A DNA stretch of 64,000 nt, from NCBI GenBank assembly GCA_030705955.1, contig JAUZPL010000009.1, positions 24,739-88,738 of the forward strand, in the 5' to 3' direction. How positions within the stretch are numbered: position 1 is the stretch's first letter; each line of letters begins with the position of its first letter. Of the stretch, positions 18,647-27,769 are shown one piece after another. A program made the position numbers and the translations under genes. The DNA is from Bacillota bacterium (lineage in GTDB: Bacteria > Bacillota > Bacilli > Bacillales > Cytobacillaceae). Under the pieces are notes generated by a model. The model worked only from the letters and a program-made list of their open reading frames with translations, was not told where the DNA came from and searched no databases.

Positions 18647-18730
18647 TTATGCTTTTACGATAGTATATATAATATAATAGCCAAGGATTAAAAAACTTGC
18701 AATGGTAAGCACAACATTATAATCATTCAT
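18647..18730 (-). CDS. 27-aa single-pass membrane peptide
   Basis: A short frame MNDYNVVLTIASFLILGYYI... ending in KA. Nearly the whole peptide is one hydrophobic segment with a charged C-terminus. It has a good ribosome site (AGGGTGGG, 6 nt before the ATG) and is followed by a U-rich terminator on the same strand. Both suggest a real gene rather than a chance frame. It lies between the SASP gene and an NAD(P)-binding protein gene. Function unknown. Confidence 0.6.
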   Translation of the reverse strand: MNDYNVVLTIASFLILGYYIIYTIVKA

Positions 18731-18819
18731 TCGAATCCCACCCTGAATAGTTTTTTATGTAAACACATTAAAAATATCATAAATCTCATCCTGATTTGTG
18801 ACAAAGGAGTGAATTTTTT

Positions 18820-19443
18820 TTGAACATTTGTCTTTTAGGTGCAACTGGCCGAGTTGGTTCTATTATATTGGAAAATGCCATAGATAACAACCATACTGTC
18901 CATGCTCTTATTCGAGATAAGGATAAGATTTTTTCTACCAAACACCCAAGACTACATTATTTTGAGGGAAATGCCTTAAATCCTGAAGATATCTCCCGTG
19001 CCATGCATGGAACGGACGTCGTAATAAGTGCGTTAAACACAGATGGTTCAACAACTCTTTCTGAGTCCATTGTCTATATTACTCAACAAATGAAAATGGA
19101 AAAAATAAAAAGGATTATCACCATTGGAACAGCCGGAATCCTTCAGGCCAGATCTGAACCAAGCCTTTATCGGTTCCAATCATCGGAATCAAAACGAAAA
19201 ACGACAAAGGATGCTGAAGAACACTTAAAGGCCTATATACATTTAAAGGAGTCTGGGCTTGATTGGACTATGGTCTGCCCAACCTATCTACCTTTAGGAG
19301 AAAGAATGGGTGTCTACCGTTTTGAAAAGGAGTTTCTTCCGGAAAACCCTTCATCAATATCAGTCTTTGATACTGCTGATTTTGCTTTTCAACAACTTTT
19401 TTCCAACCAATTTTTAAAAAGCAGGGTTGGCCTTACATATTGA
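18820..19443 (+). CDS. NAD(P)-binding (NmrA/SDR-like) protein
   Basis: A 207-aa Rossmann-fold protein starting from a TTG with AAAGGAGTG upstream. The N-terminus NICLLGATGRVGSIILENA contains the GATGxxG dinucleotide-binding loop, followed by HALIRDKDK and later IKRIITIGTAGIL. The Tyr-X3-Lys of classical SDRs is not obvious, so this is an atypical SDR such as an NmrA-type redox sensor or epimerase-like reductase. It is a single-gene unit; substrate unknown. Confidence 0.82.
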   Translation: MNICLLGATGRVGSIILENAIDNNHTVHALIRDKDKIFSTKHPRLHYFEGNALNPEDISRAMHGTDVVISALNTDGSTTLSESIVYITQQMKMEKIKRIITIGTAGILQARSEPSLYRFQSSESKRKTTKDAEEHLKAYIHLKESGLDWTMVCPTYLPLGERMGVYRFEKEFLPENPSSISVFDTADFAFQQLFSNQFLKSRVGLTY

Positions 19444-19478
19444 ATAGAACCCTTCCTCCAAGTAGGAGGGGCCTATTC
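19442..19478. terminator. Bidirectional terminator between SDR gene and YbjQ-like gene
   Basis: GAATAG..CCCTTCCTCC and GGAGG..GGCCTATTC form a long imperfect hairpin overlapping the stop of the minus-strand gene. It lacks a strong T tract in either direction. Confidence 0.5.
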
Positions 19479-19787
19479 AGCCCACACAGCAGTTCCATAT
19501 GCTATAATTTCGGAGGCACCTTGCATCACTGTGCTTGTTACTAAACGCATACCTATAATGGCATTTGCCCCCATCACTGTGGCCTCTTCCTTCATTCGTT
19601 CAATTGATTTCTCTCTAGCATCATTAAGCATTACCGTATATTCCTTGATTTCCCCTCCAACAATTGTCTTCAAGCCTGTCATTAAATCTTTGCCACTAAA
19701 TTTCGATTGTACTGTACTGCCCTTAACAAACCCTTTTAGCTCTTTTATGTTCAACCCAGGAAGTGATTCAGTCGTAACGATAATCAT
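19473..19787 (-). CDS. YbjQ/UPF0145 family protein
   Basis: A 104-aa protein of the UPF0145 (putative heavy-metal-binding) family: MIIVTTESLPGLNIKEL, a central GLKTIVGGEIKEYT and the closing MGANAIIGMRLVTST...YGTAVW. The third in-frame ATG (19787) is chosen because AAGGA is 9 nt upstream and because family members start MIIVTT. It follows the sigY operon by 15 bp and may be its last gene. Proteins of this family form ring-shaped oligomers; function unknown. Confidence 0.85.
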   Translation of the reverse strand: MIIVTTESLPGLNIKELKGFVKGSTVQSKFSGKDLMTGLKTIVGGEIKEYTVMLNDAREKSIERMKEEATVMGANAIIGMRLVTSTVMQGASEIIAYGTAVWAE

Positions 19788-19802
19788 CTCCATCATTCCT
19801 TT

Positions 19803-20003
19803 TCAATTGTTTGTCTTTTTCCAAACCTTTCGAACAAAAATAAGATAAAAAAGAGTGGGCATCGGAGCTTGAATGAGACCAACGATTCCCCACAGCCAAT
19901 AGTTAAAATTTCGTTTCCGAGCATCAAAAAATAAAAAAACACTTTGACACAACAAAATTAGAGCAACAAGGAATATTTCAGGTAAAGTTATGTCTCCCCT
20001 CAT
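19803..20003 (-). CDS. YxlD/YxlE-like small membrane protein of the SigY operon
   Basis: A 66-aa protein with two TM segments (about residues 8-26 and 35-57) and positively charged ends, starting 4 bp inside the end of yxlC. In B. subtilis yxlD and yxlE follow yxlC and, with it, restrain SigY. Which of the two this matches is unclear; only one such gene is present here. Confidence 0.75.
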   Translation of the reverse strand: MRGDITLPEIFLVALILLCQSVFLFFDARKRNFNYWLWGIVGLIQAPMPTLFYLIFVRKVWKKTNN

Positions 20004-20344
20004 TCGTAATTCACCTTCTTAACGTATCGCACAACTGTATACACGCCTATAAAAATAGTCGCAGCTATTTGCAAACCAATAAAAAGGGTTGGCATATGGT
20101 AAAGAGAGATCATAATTCCACTTAAAATAAAAACAGCAACAAATATAAAAGTGGATAAATCCTTCACAAATCTCTTTTTTATTCGTTGCTGCTCAACAAG
20201 GACCATTTGTTCAAACCATTGGAGATCAGGGGCATAAACAGAAAAGGCATCCACTTTTTCTAATCCTTGTTGGAGCTCATGAATCACTTTTAAGTCTTTT
20301 TTATTTTGTTGTTCGTCTAGACTGATGACTCTCTGTTTCTTCAT
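20000..20344 (-). CDS. yxlC: YxlC-like anti-SigY factor
   Basis: A 114-aa protein with a soluble N-terminal 65 residues (KKDLKVIHELQQGLEKVD, WFEQMVLVEQQ) and two TM segments near residues 68-84 and 88-107. It begins 44 bp inside sigY, a strong overlap that would couple its synthesis to the sigma factor. GGAG lies 11 nt before its ATG. Its position and topology match YxlC, the membrane-anchored negative regulator of SigY. Confidence 0.82.
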   Translation of the reverse strand: MKKQRVISLDEQQNKKDLKVIHELQQGLEKVDAFSVYAPDLQWFEQMVLVEQQRIKKRFVKDLSTFIFVAVFILSGIMISLYHMPTLFIGLQIAATIFIGVYTVVRYVKKVNYE

Positions 20345-20855
20345 CCAAGTTCAACTCCCTTCTGACTGCCAATATTCCATTATGTACCCTTGATTTCACT
20401 GTCCCTGAGGATATTTTCATGATGTCTCCAATTTCCTCATATGAATATCCATAATAATGCTTCAAAATAATTGGAACACGTATTTCCTCATTGATTTTCC
20501 CAAGTGCGGTTAAAGCATCATTCCAGTCTTCATTTCTACTTTCAAATTGCCACTTTAATTTTCTGCCAACCTGTTCTAACACATGCAAATCTTTTTCTCG
20601 TTTCTGTTTTCTGCACTGATCTATGTAAATATTAGTCGCAATTGAAATTAGCCACGAGGAAAACTTACTTTTACCATTAAAAAGGTGGATTTTTTGAACA
20701 CATCTTGCCATGGTTTCTTGGGCAAGTTCTTCTGCAAGATCAGGATTCATTGTAACTTTCATTAGATACTTTATAAGAAAGGGATAATTTTCTTTGAAAA
20801 GCAGGGCAAAGGCAAGATGATCGCCATTTTTTGCGTTTATAATACATTCATCCAT
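20301..20855 (-). CDS. sigY: ECF sigma factor SigY
   Basis: A 184-aa ECF sigma factor. Region 2 is FALLFKENYPFLIKYLMKVTMNPDLAEELAQE..., with GKSKFSSWLISIATNIYIDQ following; region 4 includes GYSYEEIGDIMKISSGTVKSR. Resemblance to B. subtilis SigY extends through the MNPDLAEELAQETMARC segment. It is followed by yxlC and a YxlD/E-like gene, as in the sigY operon, and its own promoter-like site lies upstream. SigY's physiological trigger is poorly known even in B. subtilis. Confidence 0.9.
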   Translation of the reverse strand: MDECIINAKNGDHLAFALLFKENYPFLIKYLMKVTMNPDLAEELAQETMARCVQKIHLFNGKSKFSSWLISIATNIYIDQCRKQKREKDLHVLEQVGRKLKWQFESRNEDWNDALTALGKINEEIRVPIILKHYYGYSYEEIGDIMKISSGTVKSRVHNGILAVRRELNLDEETESHQSRRTTK

Positions 20856-20902
20856 TCAATCTTATCCCCCTCTTTCCATTATCCCTATTTATTTTTAAAT
20901 AA

Positions 20903-20928
20903 GACGAACAAAAGAAATACTTTGTTCA
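20903..20928 (-). promoter_or_regulatory. Probable autoregulatory SigY promoter
   Basis: On the minus strand TGAACA (20928-20923) is followed after exactly 16 nt by CGTC (20906-20903). This fits the ECF/SigY pattern TGAAC-N16-CGTC. It lies about 48 bp before the sigY start, consistent with autoregulation. Confidence 0.65.
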
Positions 20929-20950
20929 CTTATTTGGTGAATTTTATCAT

Positions 20951-22126
20951 TTAATTTTCAAAGGTGCCTTTTACAATTGCATTTCCTGATTCCACCATCA
21001 CTTTCCCGAGCGCCATTACAGAATCAATTGTAAGGTCCTCTTTATTTAAAAGGACCAAATCAGCATCTTTCCCTTCCACTATTGACCCTTTTTGTTTTAA
21101 TTTTAAGATTGTTGCAGGATTTTGAGTGATCACTTTTATGGCTGTTTCTAATGGAATCCCCTCAACAAGAATAGCATCTCGCACCTCTTGAAAAAGGCTT
21201 GCAACCTTGCCAATTTTTAATCCAATTAATTCTCCTAATTCATTGAAATCTGGAAGACTTCCTTGTGCATCAGATGTAAAGGTTACTTGTGAAATATCAA
21301 CATTCGCCGCAAGCATTTCTCTTAGGGCAACACTACATTTTACTTCTCCTTCTTCCAAAAATTTCGGAATGGAGCTTGTAGTAAAATCAACATATCCACC
21401 TTTTTGTGCAAATCGAATCCCTTCAAGAAATAAATGTTTATTCCGATTAATATGTGTTGGATAAAACTGTCTTATTGGAATATCTGTATTCTCTATAACA
21501 TCCAAAATAACCTTCAAATGATCATAGCTATCTCCAATATGTACATTAACGATTCCCGCCTTACCAGAAAGCATTCCTCCTACTCTTGCTGCAGAAGCAA
21601 TTTTTGCCATTTCTTCTGCAGTTGGCTGTGAGGAACGGTGGTCAGCAATCGCTACTTCTCCAACCCCAATTATTTTATCAATTAAGATAATATCATCTTC
21701 AATTTTGCCTGTTAGAGTTTTGATTGGTACCTGATAGGAGCCTGTTTGAACATAGCAAGTAATTCCTTCTTCTTCTAACCCTCGAGCTTTTGCAATTAGG
21801 TTTGTCATCGTTCTTGTCGTTCCATCCGTACCGATAACCCCAATTAATGTGGTCACCCCTGCTAATGTTGCGTCAGTTAATTGAATTTCTGGAGTTCTTG
21901 TCCGATAGCTACCTTCCCCGCCTCCACCAATAATATGTACATGGGCATCGATAAAACCTGGTACCACCAATTTTCCTTTTGCATCTATTACTTTAATATC
22001 GACAAAATCATTGGGTATTGTGATTTCATCTTTTATATAACCAACTTTTTGGTCTACAATTAAAATATCTTTTTTTCCTAAATAGGTTGGAGCATAAACT
22101 TCCCCATTTTTTATCAAGGTTAACAA
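20951..22126 (-). CDS. iadA: Isoaspartyl dipeptidase
   Basis: A 391-aa amidohydrolase-superfamily enzyme that removes beta-aspartyl residues from dipeptides. Visible features are VVPGFIDAHVHIIGGGGEG (metal His pair near residue 62-64), GVTTLIGVIGTDG, the GEVAIADHRSSQPT stretch typical of IadA, THINRN, and the late metal Asp in FTSDAQGSLP. Length agrees with IadA (about 390 aa). It stands alone between the sigY operon and a chemoreceptor gene. A related N-acyl-D-amino acid or dihydroorotase-like specificity is less likely. Confidence 0.9.
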   Translation of the reverse strand: MLTLIKNGEVYAPTYLGKKDILIVDQKVGYIKDEITIPNDFVDIKVIDAKGKLVVPGFIDAHVHIIGGGGEGSYRTRTPEIQLTDATLAGVTTLIGVIGTDGTTRTMTNLIAKARGLEEEGITCYVQTGSYQVPIKTLTGKIEDDIILIDKIIGVGEVAIADHRSSQPTAEEMAKIASAARVGGMLSGKAGIVNVHIGDSYDHLKVILDVIENTDIPIRQFYPTHINRNKHLFLEGIRFAQKGGYVDFTTSSIPKFLEEGEVKCSVALREMLAANVDISQVTFTSDAQGSLPDFNELGELIGLKIGKVASLFQEVRDAILVEGIPLETAIKVITQNPATILKLKQKGSIVEGKDADLVLLNKEDLTIDSVMALGKVMVESGNAIVKGTFEN

Positions 22127-22532
22127 TGAAAAAATCCCCCTTTATCCGTCTTTCTCATCCTACTTCTAATCATAACCATTTGAAAATGAAAAGGCACTTA
22201 CTAATGAGGAAAAATATCAAGTGAAGGGAGAATGAAAAACAAACTAAAAAGTGGAGTAATTTTAAAAAAACGAAGGAGAATCTTAGCACTTTCTTGTTCA
22301 TTTTCTGAATGGCTTCTACCGTAAATCCCCTAATTCTACTTTTTCTAGAATTTCATGACTTTTACACCATGTATTTCATAGATTTCTGTATAGTCCCTAT
22401 ATTTTTACTTTATAATTATAGACACCCTAATTATTGTGAGAAATTATTTATTGAGGGGTTTGGAAGAAGCTATCCACAACAGCTATTAAGGTGAATGGAA
22501 ATGGGGCAACAAGAAAATTGTAGCCCCATTGT
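22127..22532. other. Intergenic region, no gene supported
   Basis: This gap separates iadA from the chemoreceptor gene. It holds AT-rich sequence, the iadA promoter region at its left, and a terminator hairpin at its right (22501-22529). Short frames such as 22309-22494 lack ribosome sites and are not supported. Confidence 0.6.
22501..22529 (-). terminator. Terminator-like hairpin after chemoreceptor gene
   Basis: ATGGGGC/GCCCCAT with extended ACAA/TTGT pairing 4 bp past the stop codon; the following minus-strand run TTTCCATT is only weakly T-rich. Confidence 0.6.
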
Positions 22533-24221
22533 TTAGATATTGAATTTTGCGATGGTTCCTTGCAATTCTTGTGCAAGAATGCTTAATGTTTCTGATGATG
22601 CCGTAATGTCTTCAAATGAAGCAAGTTGCTCTTCTGACGAAGTCGCAACAGATTGAGAATTTTCAGCCGCCTCTCTTGCAATAGTGGACAATTGTTCCAC
22701 AGCAATTGTCACCTGTTGGGTATTGACAGAAATTTGCTTGGAAGAAGATGATACTTCTTGAATCTGCTTGTTTACCTGTGCAAAAGAAGATAGGATTTTT
22801 TCAAAAATTTCGCCTGTTTCCCTCATTACAGTTTTCCCAAGTTCCACTTCATTCAAATTTTCAGTCATGCTTTGGTTGACATTTTCTGTTTCTCTTTGAA
22901 TTTGCTCAATCAGTTGAACAATCTGTCCTGCGGAAGAACGAGATTGATCGGCAAGTCTTCGAACTTCATCTGCAACCACAGCAAACCCTTTTCCGTGCTC
23001 TCCTGCACGTGCTGCTTCAATAGCGGCATTTAATGCAAGCAAATTGGTTTGTTCAGCAACTCCAGTAATCACTTCGATGATCTTCCTTATTTCAAGAGAA
23101 CGTTCTTTTAAAAGGCCGATTTCATGAATAGTTTTTTCGAATTTTTGATCAATAACATTCATTTGGCCAATGGCTTTTTGGACTGATTCATTACCTTGGG
23201 CGTTAAGAATGTTTGCATCTTGAACTGAATCCCTAACACTTAACGCAGATTCCGCGATTTTTTGGGTACCTATCGCTACTTCTTCTATTGCTGATACACT
23301 TTCTTCAGAACTCCTCAATTGAACCTCCGCTCCACTTGCAACTTCTTGAATAGCGGAAGAAATTTGTTCCGATGCTTTCGTTGTTTGTTCAGCGGTAGCG
23401 AACAGTTTTCCCGATGCCGCTGCTACTTGTTCGGCACTTTTAGTAATATGATGAATGACGTCCCTAAGACTTTGTGTCATGGCATTGAAGGAAATAGTCA
23501 AATCTCCAATTTCATCATTTGCTCTCACTTTCATTTCCTCTTGAGTCAAATCACCTGAAGCGATTTTTTCAGCTCGAATAGCGAGGTTTCTAACCCGGGC
23601 AGAAATCTTTTTCCCCATCCAAAGAGCAATAAAAGCACCCAATAAAAGAGCAATAAGAGTAGATAGGCTGAGATTAAACTGTAATGCCTTAACTTTGGAT
23701 AAGGTTTCTTTTCTAACTTGTGCAATTCGAGCGTTTTGCAGCTTAATCATTTCATTCGCTACATCCCGAACACTAGTAACAAGAGGAAATCCTTCTTTTG
23801 AAAGAACCTCTGTATAAGCTGGATCGTTTACTCTTTTTAAAGTAATGGCTTTTTCAGCAACTTGAATGTAATGATCGTTATCTTCTTCTAATTTTAAAAA
23901 CAATGTTTTCGTCTTTTTATCTGTAAGAACAGGGGCAACATTTTTACTAACATTTAGGTACTGATTTTTTGAATTTTGATAGGTTGCCAAGGCTTCCTCA
24001 TTTCCTAATAACAAATACCCGTGACTTGCTAATTGAATTTCTTTCGTCGATTCGATAAGAACATGAATCATATCGACTTTACGAACCTCATGATTCAGAA
24101 GACTTTCATAATTATTTTTGATAGAGTTTGTGCCAACAAAAGCAAACTCCACCATGGCTAACATGATAATTAAAACAGAACCAAAACCGAGAAACATTTT
24201 TTTTGCCACTGTAAATTTCAT
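22533..24221 (-). CDS. Methyl-accepting chemotaxis protein
   Basis: A 562-aa transmembrane chemoreceptor. It has TM1 at about residues 9-29, an all-helical extracytoplasmic sensor to about 182 (4-helix-bundle type), TM2 at about 183-203, a HAMP domain ([20 protein letters not shown] region) and a long signalling domain. The conserved tip is [19 protein letters not shown]...[14 protein letters not shown]. There is no C-terminal CheR/CheB tether. The ligand is unknown; being next to a sugar operon may be coincidental. The ribosome site is AAAGGAGAAAG. Confidence 0.93.
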   Translation of the reverse strand: MKFTVAKKMFLGFGSVLIIMLAMVEFAFVGTNSIKNNYESLLNHEVRKVDMIHVLIESTKEIQLASHGYLLLGNEEALATYQNSKNQYLNVSKNVAPVLTDKKTKTLFLKLEEDNDHYIQVAEKAITLKRVNDPAYTEVLSKEGFPLVTSVRDVANEMIKLQNARIAQVRKETLSKVKALQFNLSLSTLIALLLGAFIALWMGKKISARVRNLAIRAEKIASGDLTQEEMKVRANDEIGDLTISFNAMTQSLRDVIHHITKSAEQVAAASGKLFATAEQTTKASEQISSAIQEVASGAEVQLRSSEESVSAIEEVAIGTQKIAESALSVRDSVQDANILNAQGNESVQKAIGQMNVIDQKFEKTIHEIGLLKERSLEIRKIIEVITGVAEQTNLLALNAAIEAARAGEHGKGFAVVADEVRRLADQSRSSAGQIVQLIEQIQRETENVNQSMTENLNEVELGKTVMRETGEIFEKILSSFAQVNKQIQEVSSSSKQISVNTQQVTIAVEQLSTIAREAAENSQSVATSSEEQLASFEDITASSETLSILAQELQGTIAKFNI

Positions 24222-24254
24222 GTTCTTTCTCCTTTAGAAAATAACTCCTAGTTC

Positions 24255-25925
24255 TTATTTTAATAAGTACACTTTTGTTTCATAAGGCTTAAGCGTAAAT
24301 TGTTTTCTTAATTTCATATCGATCACATCATAGTTGTTTAAAACAAGCTCAGAAGAAGAATACGTTACACTAGAGGGAACCCTAAATCGAGTGATTTTAT
24401 TCGTAAAATTGTTTATGATGATGGCCTTTTGATGGCCTAATTTCCGTATATAGACAAATAACCTTGGATGATTAGGAAACAGCAACTCGTAAGTTCCATA
24501 TATGAATACCGGATTCTCTTTTCTTAAAGTAATCATTTTTTTATAAAAATGTAAAATGGAATCTGTATCTTCTAATTGTTCTGCCACATTAATCTTTGGA
24601 TAATTTGGATTCACTTTCAGCCATGTTTTGTTCGAGGTTGTAAATCCCGCCATATTGCCTGCATCCCATTGCATTGGGGTACGGGAATTATCACGTCCAT
24701 ATTCCCAAATCACTTTCATGATTTCATCATGGGGGGTACCATTTTCAGATTCAATCTTGTAATAATTGATCATGCCGACGTCATTGTAATCCTCAATGGA
24801 AGGAAACTGGACATTTGTCATTCCGATTTCCTGCCCTTGATAAATATATGGTGTGCCTTTCATAAAAAAGTAAAGTGCGCCAAGCATTTTGGCACTTTCT
24901 TTCCAAAACACTTTGTCATTTCCCCAACTTGACACTCTTCGGGTCTGATCATGATTTTCAATAAACAAGGCATTCCAGCCTCTGCCTTCTAAGCCTGTTT
25001 GCCACTTAGAAAAATTTTTCTTTAATGCTCTTACATCAATGGTTCCATCTTGCTTTTTTTTCCAAAGACTCAAAAATTCAAACTGAAAAATCATATTGAA
25101 ATAACCATTTTCTTCACTTACCCATTTGTCTGCATCCTCGATCCCAACACCATTTGCTTCTCCGACTGTCATAATGTCATAATTTTTAATGGTTTTTTGG
25201 GATAATTCCGTCAGAAATTCATCAATTCCCTCTACATTCATCATTTTAGGGAAGCATGGAACATAATCTAAATTCTCTCGATTTGGCATATCAGGAAATC
25301 CTGGTTCTTTTTTAATATGAGAAATAGCATCAATCCGGAATCCGTCAATTCCTTTTTCCAGCCACCAATTGACCATTTCATATAAAGCCTCTCTCACATC
25401 AGGATTCTCCCAATTCAAATCTGGTTGCCGCTCTGAAAAGAGGTGCATAAAATATTGTTTTGTTTCTTCATCATATTTCCAAGCTGAGCCGCTGAAAATG
25501 GATTCCCAATTATTTGGTTCCTTCCCATCCTTTCCATCCTGCCAAATATACCAATCACGCTTTGGATTTTCTTTAGTGGATTTGGATTCAATAAACCAAG
25601 GATGTTCGTCGCTCGTATGATTAATAACCAAATCCAGAATCAATTTCATTCCGCGCTTATGGATTTCTTCAAGCAACTCATCAAAATCAGCCATTGTCCC
25701 AAACTCATCCATAATATCTTGATAATTTGAAATATCGTAGCCATTATCGTCATTAGGAGATTTATACATTGGACAAATCCAAATCACATCAATCCCTAAT
25801 TCTTTTAAGTAATCTAGTTTTAATGTAACTCCTTTTAAGTCCCCGATTCCATCGCCGTTGCTATCCATAAAACTTCGCGGATAAACCTGATAAACAACAG
25901 CTTCTTTCCACCATACTTTGTTCAT
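24255..25925 (-). CDS. malL: GH13_31 alpha-glucosidase, predicted alpha-1,4-specific
   Basis: A 556-aa intracellular GH13 enzyme. Catalytic residues are Asp199 in GFRIDAISH, Glu256 in VGEANGV and the Asp in ENHDQTR; QPDLNWENP is also present. In this subfamily the residues after the nucleophile and acid tune linkage choice. Here they are Ala200, His203 and Asn258, the set I recall from a characterised alpha-(1,4)-specific Bacillus enzyme, rather than the Val200 of oligo-1,6-glucosidases. It is the last gene of the importer operon and would hydrolyse maltose or maltooligosaccharides after uptake. The name malL is by family only. Confidence 0.9.
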   Translation of the reverse strand: MNKVWWKEAVVYQVYPRSFMDSNGDGIGDLKGVTLKLDYLKELGIDVIWICPMYKSPNDDNGYDISNYQDIMDEFGTMADFDELLEEIHKRGMKLILDLVINHTSDEHPWFIESKSTKENPKRDWYIWQDGKDGKEPNNWESIFSGSAWKYDEETKQYFMHLFSERQPDLNWENPDVREALYEMVNWWLEKGIDGFRIDAISHIKKEPGFPDMPNRENLDYVPCFPKMMNVEGIDEFLTELSQKTIKNYDIMTVGEANGVGIEDADKWVSEENGYFNMIFQFEFLSLWKKKQDGTIDVRALKKNFSKWQTGLEGRGWNALFIENHDQTRRVSSWGNDKVFWKESAKMLGALYFFMKGTPYIYQGQEIGMTNVQFPSIEDYNDVGMINYYKIESENGTPHDEIMKVIWEYGRDNSRTPMQWDAGNMAGFTTSNKTWLKVNPNYPKINVAEQLEDTDSILHFYKKMITLRKENPVFIYGTYELLFPNHPRLFVYIRKLGHQKAIIINNFTNKITRFRVPSSVTYSSSELVLNNYDVIDMKLRKQFTLKPYETKVYLLK

Positions 25926-25957
25926 TTTGGATCTCCTTTTACGTTGTTTAATCTAGG

Positions 25958-26794
25958 TTACTTGATTGATCCTTGCATCACGCCATTGATAATGGATTTC
26001 TGACCAATTATGTACATGATTAAGATAGGAAGTACCGTCAGAAAAATAGCTGGAATCAGAAGTTCCCAATTGTTCATATAGGTACCATTGAATACCTTCA
26101 TCTGAACTGGCATCGTATACACATCTTCGGTATTTAAGATCAGCGAAGGAAGAAGGTAATCATTCCAAATCCACAGTACATTCAATATGGCAATCGTTAC
26201 AGTAATTGGTTTTAACATTGGCAAAACAATAATAAAAAATGTTTGCAATGTATTGCAGCCGTCAATTCTAGCTGCCTCTTCAATCTCAACTGGAATGGAC
26301 TTAATAAACCCATGAAAAATAAAGATCGACAGCGCACTTCCAAATCCAATATAAAAGATAATTAAGAGAGGAATTGGCATGGAATCAATCAATTGAAGTT
26401 TGGCTCCATAAATATAAATAAGCGGAATCATCAATGATTGAAATGGAATTACCATGGAAGCTACTAAAATTGTAAAAAATATTTTATTGTATCGAGTCGG
26501 TTTTCTGACCAAATGGTAAGCTGTCATTGATGAGAAAAACACGATCAAAAGTGTGCTTATAGTCGTAATCACAAACGTGTTTTTAAATGTGACCAAAAAA
26601 TTCATTTTTTCAATAACATCGACAAAATGGGCAAAACTCCAATGCGTTGGCATTGAAAACGGAGAGCTTAAAATTTCCCCATTGCTTTTAAATGAATTAA
26701 TAATGAGCAGAAAAAAAGGAAAGATAAACGCGACAAAGGCGATAATTGAGATCACATAGGCGAAGGTGGAGGTCACTATTCTTCTTGTACTCAT
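25958..26794 (-). CDS. Carbohydrate ABC importer permease, MalG type
   Basis: A 278-aa inner-membrane permease with six predicted TM segments. The cytoplasmic EAA loop appears as VEIEEAARIDGCNTLQTFFIIVLPMLKP (coupling to the ATPase). It starts at a TAATG junction with the preceding permease, a 1-bp overlap. Together with that MalF-type subunit and the binding protein it forms a family-1 sugar importer. No ATPase gene is in the operon. Confidence 0.92.
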   Translation of the reverse strand: MSTRRIVTSTFAYVISIIAFVAFIFPFFLLIINSFKSNGEILSSPFSMPTHWSFAHFVDVIEKMNFLVTFKNTFVITTISTLLIVFFSSMTAYHLVRKPTRYNKIFFTILVASMVIPFQSLMIPLIYIYGAKLQLIDSMPIPLLIIFYIGFGSALSIFIFHGFIKSIPVEIEEAARIDGCNTLQTFFIIVLPMLKPITVTIAILNVLWIWNDYLLPSLILNTEDVYTMPVQMKVFNGTYMNNWELLIPAIFLTVLPILIMYIIGQKSIINGVMQGSIK

Positions 26795-27693
26795 TATGCT
26801 TCAACCTCCATTTTCTTACTAGAATAAACTTGAATCCCGGTGACAACCGCAACAATAATAAATAAAATAATAGCTTCTGCTTGCCCTGTTCCATAATTTG
26901 CTTGAACAAAGGCTTTATTCACTACGTGCATCGATACCATTTCGGTGCTGTTGTATGGCCCACCTTTTGTTAGGGAGAAGTTCAAGTCATAAACCATAAA
27001 TGCGTTTTTCAATGATAGAAAGATGGTAACTACAAATGAAGGGACCATTAAAGGAAGTGTCACACTAACAAGTCTTCGGAAAGGGCCTGCTCCATCAATG
27101 GTGGCGGCTTCAATCAAATCCTTTGGAATACTGATTAACCCCGCGATAAAAATAATCATCATATACCCCGACGTTTGCCAGATGGTTACGAGAACAAGCG
27201 CCCAAAAAGACATATGTGGATCCCCTAACCACCCAAGCTTCAACCACTCTATTCCAAATTTTTCACCAAAAGCAGGTAATGTTTGGACAAACACAAATTG
27301 CCAAATATACCCGAGAAGTAATCCACCAATCAAGTTTGGAGTAAAATAAGCCGTTCTCATAGAATTTTGAATCTTGATTCCAGAAGTTACTAAATAAGCC
27401 AGTCCAAATCCTACAAGGTTTACTAAAAAAACAGTGGCAATCACAAACTTTATAGTTAACCAAAGAGAACTCCAAAACTGTGTATCCTGAACGGCATTGA
27501 CGTAATTCAGCAGCCCGGAAAATACCATAGGATCTGTTGGAGTATCCATTTTGTTCAGCGTAAGATAAACCCCATATACGAATGGAATCAGAACTGTAAT
27601 AGCAAAAAAGATGGTGGTAGGCCCTAGGAATAAAAATGAATTGCCCCAATTGGCAAGACTCTTTTTCCGATTCTTCATTTGTTTCACATCCAT
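26794..27693 (-). CDS. Carbohydrate ABC importer permease, MalF type
   Basis: A 299-aa permease of the MalF/UgpA family with six TM segments; the EAA loop is IPKDLIEAATIDGAGPFRRLVSVTLP. The ATG at 27693 has a weak ribosome site, and an in-frame ATG at 27675 (MKNRKKSL) is an alternative. A stable hairpin separates it from the binding-protein gene, which would keep its level below that of the binding protein. Confidence 0.9.
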   Translation of the reverse strand: MDVKQMKNRKKSLANWGNSFLFLGPTTIFFAITVLIPFVYGVYLTLNKMDTPTDPMVFSGLLNYVNAVQDTQFWSSLWLTIKFVIATVFLVNLVGFGLAYLVTSGIKIQNSMRTAYFTPNLIGGLLLGYIWQFVFVQTLPAFGEKFGIEWLKLGWLGDPHMSFWALVLVTIWQTSGYMMIIFIAGLISIPKDLIEAATIDGAGPFRRLVSVTLPLMVPSFVVTIFLSLKNAFMVYDLNFSLTKGGPYNSTEMVSMHVVNKAFVQANYGTGQAEAIILFIIVAVVTGIQVYSSKKMEVEA

Positions 27694-27707
27694 TTCTTAT
27701 TTAAAAC

Positions 27708-27740
27708 AAGTGGGCGAGAGTATTACCTACTCGCCCACTT
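27708..27740 (-). terminator. Intercistronic hairpin between binding protein and permeases
   Basis: Perfect 11-bp stem AAGTGGGCGAG/CTCGCCCACTT, followed by GTTTTAAATAAG on the minus strand. In sugar operons such hairpins partly terminate transcription or protect the upstream mRNA. The role is inferred from position. Confidence 0.65.
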
Positions 27741-27769
27741 CCATGCTTTTCATTTTTCAAATTCATAAA

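Noticed and set aside
22309..22494. 61-aa frame in the iadA-chemoreceptor gap
   Set aside because: No ribosome site, low-complexity hydrophobic and aromatic composition, no conserved pattern.
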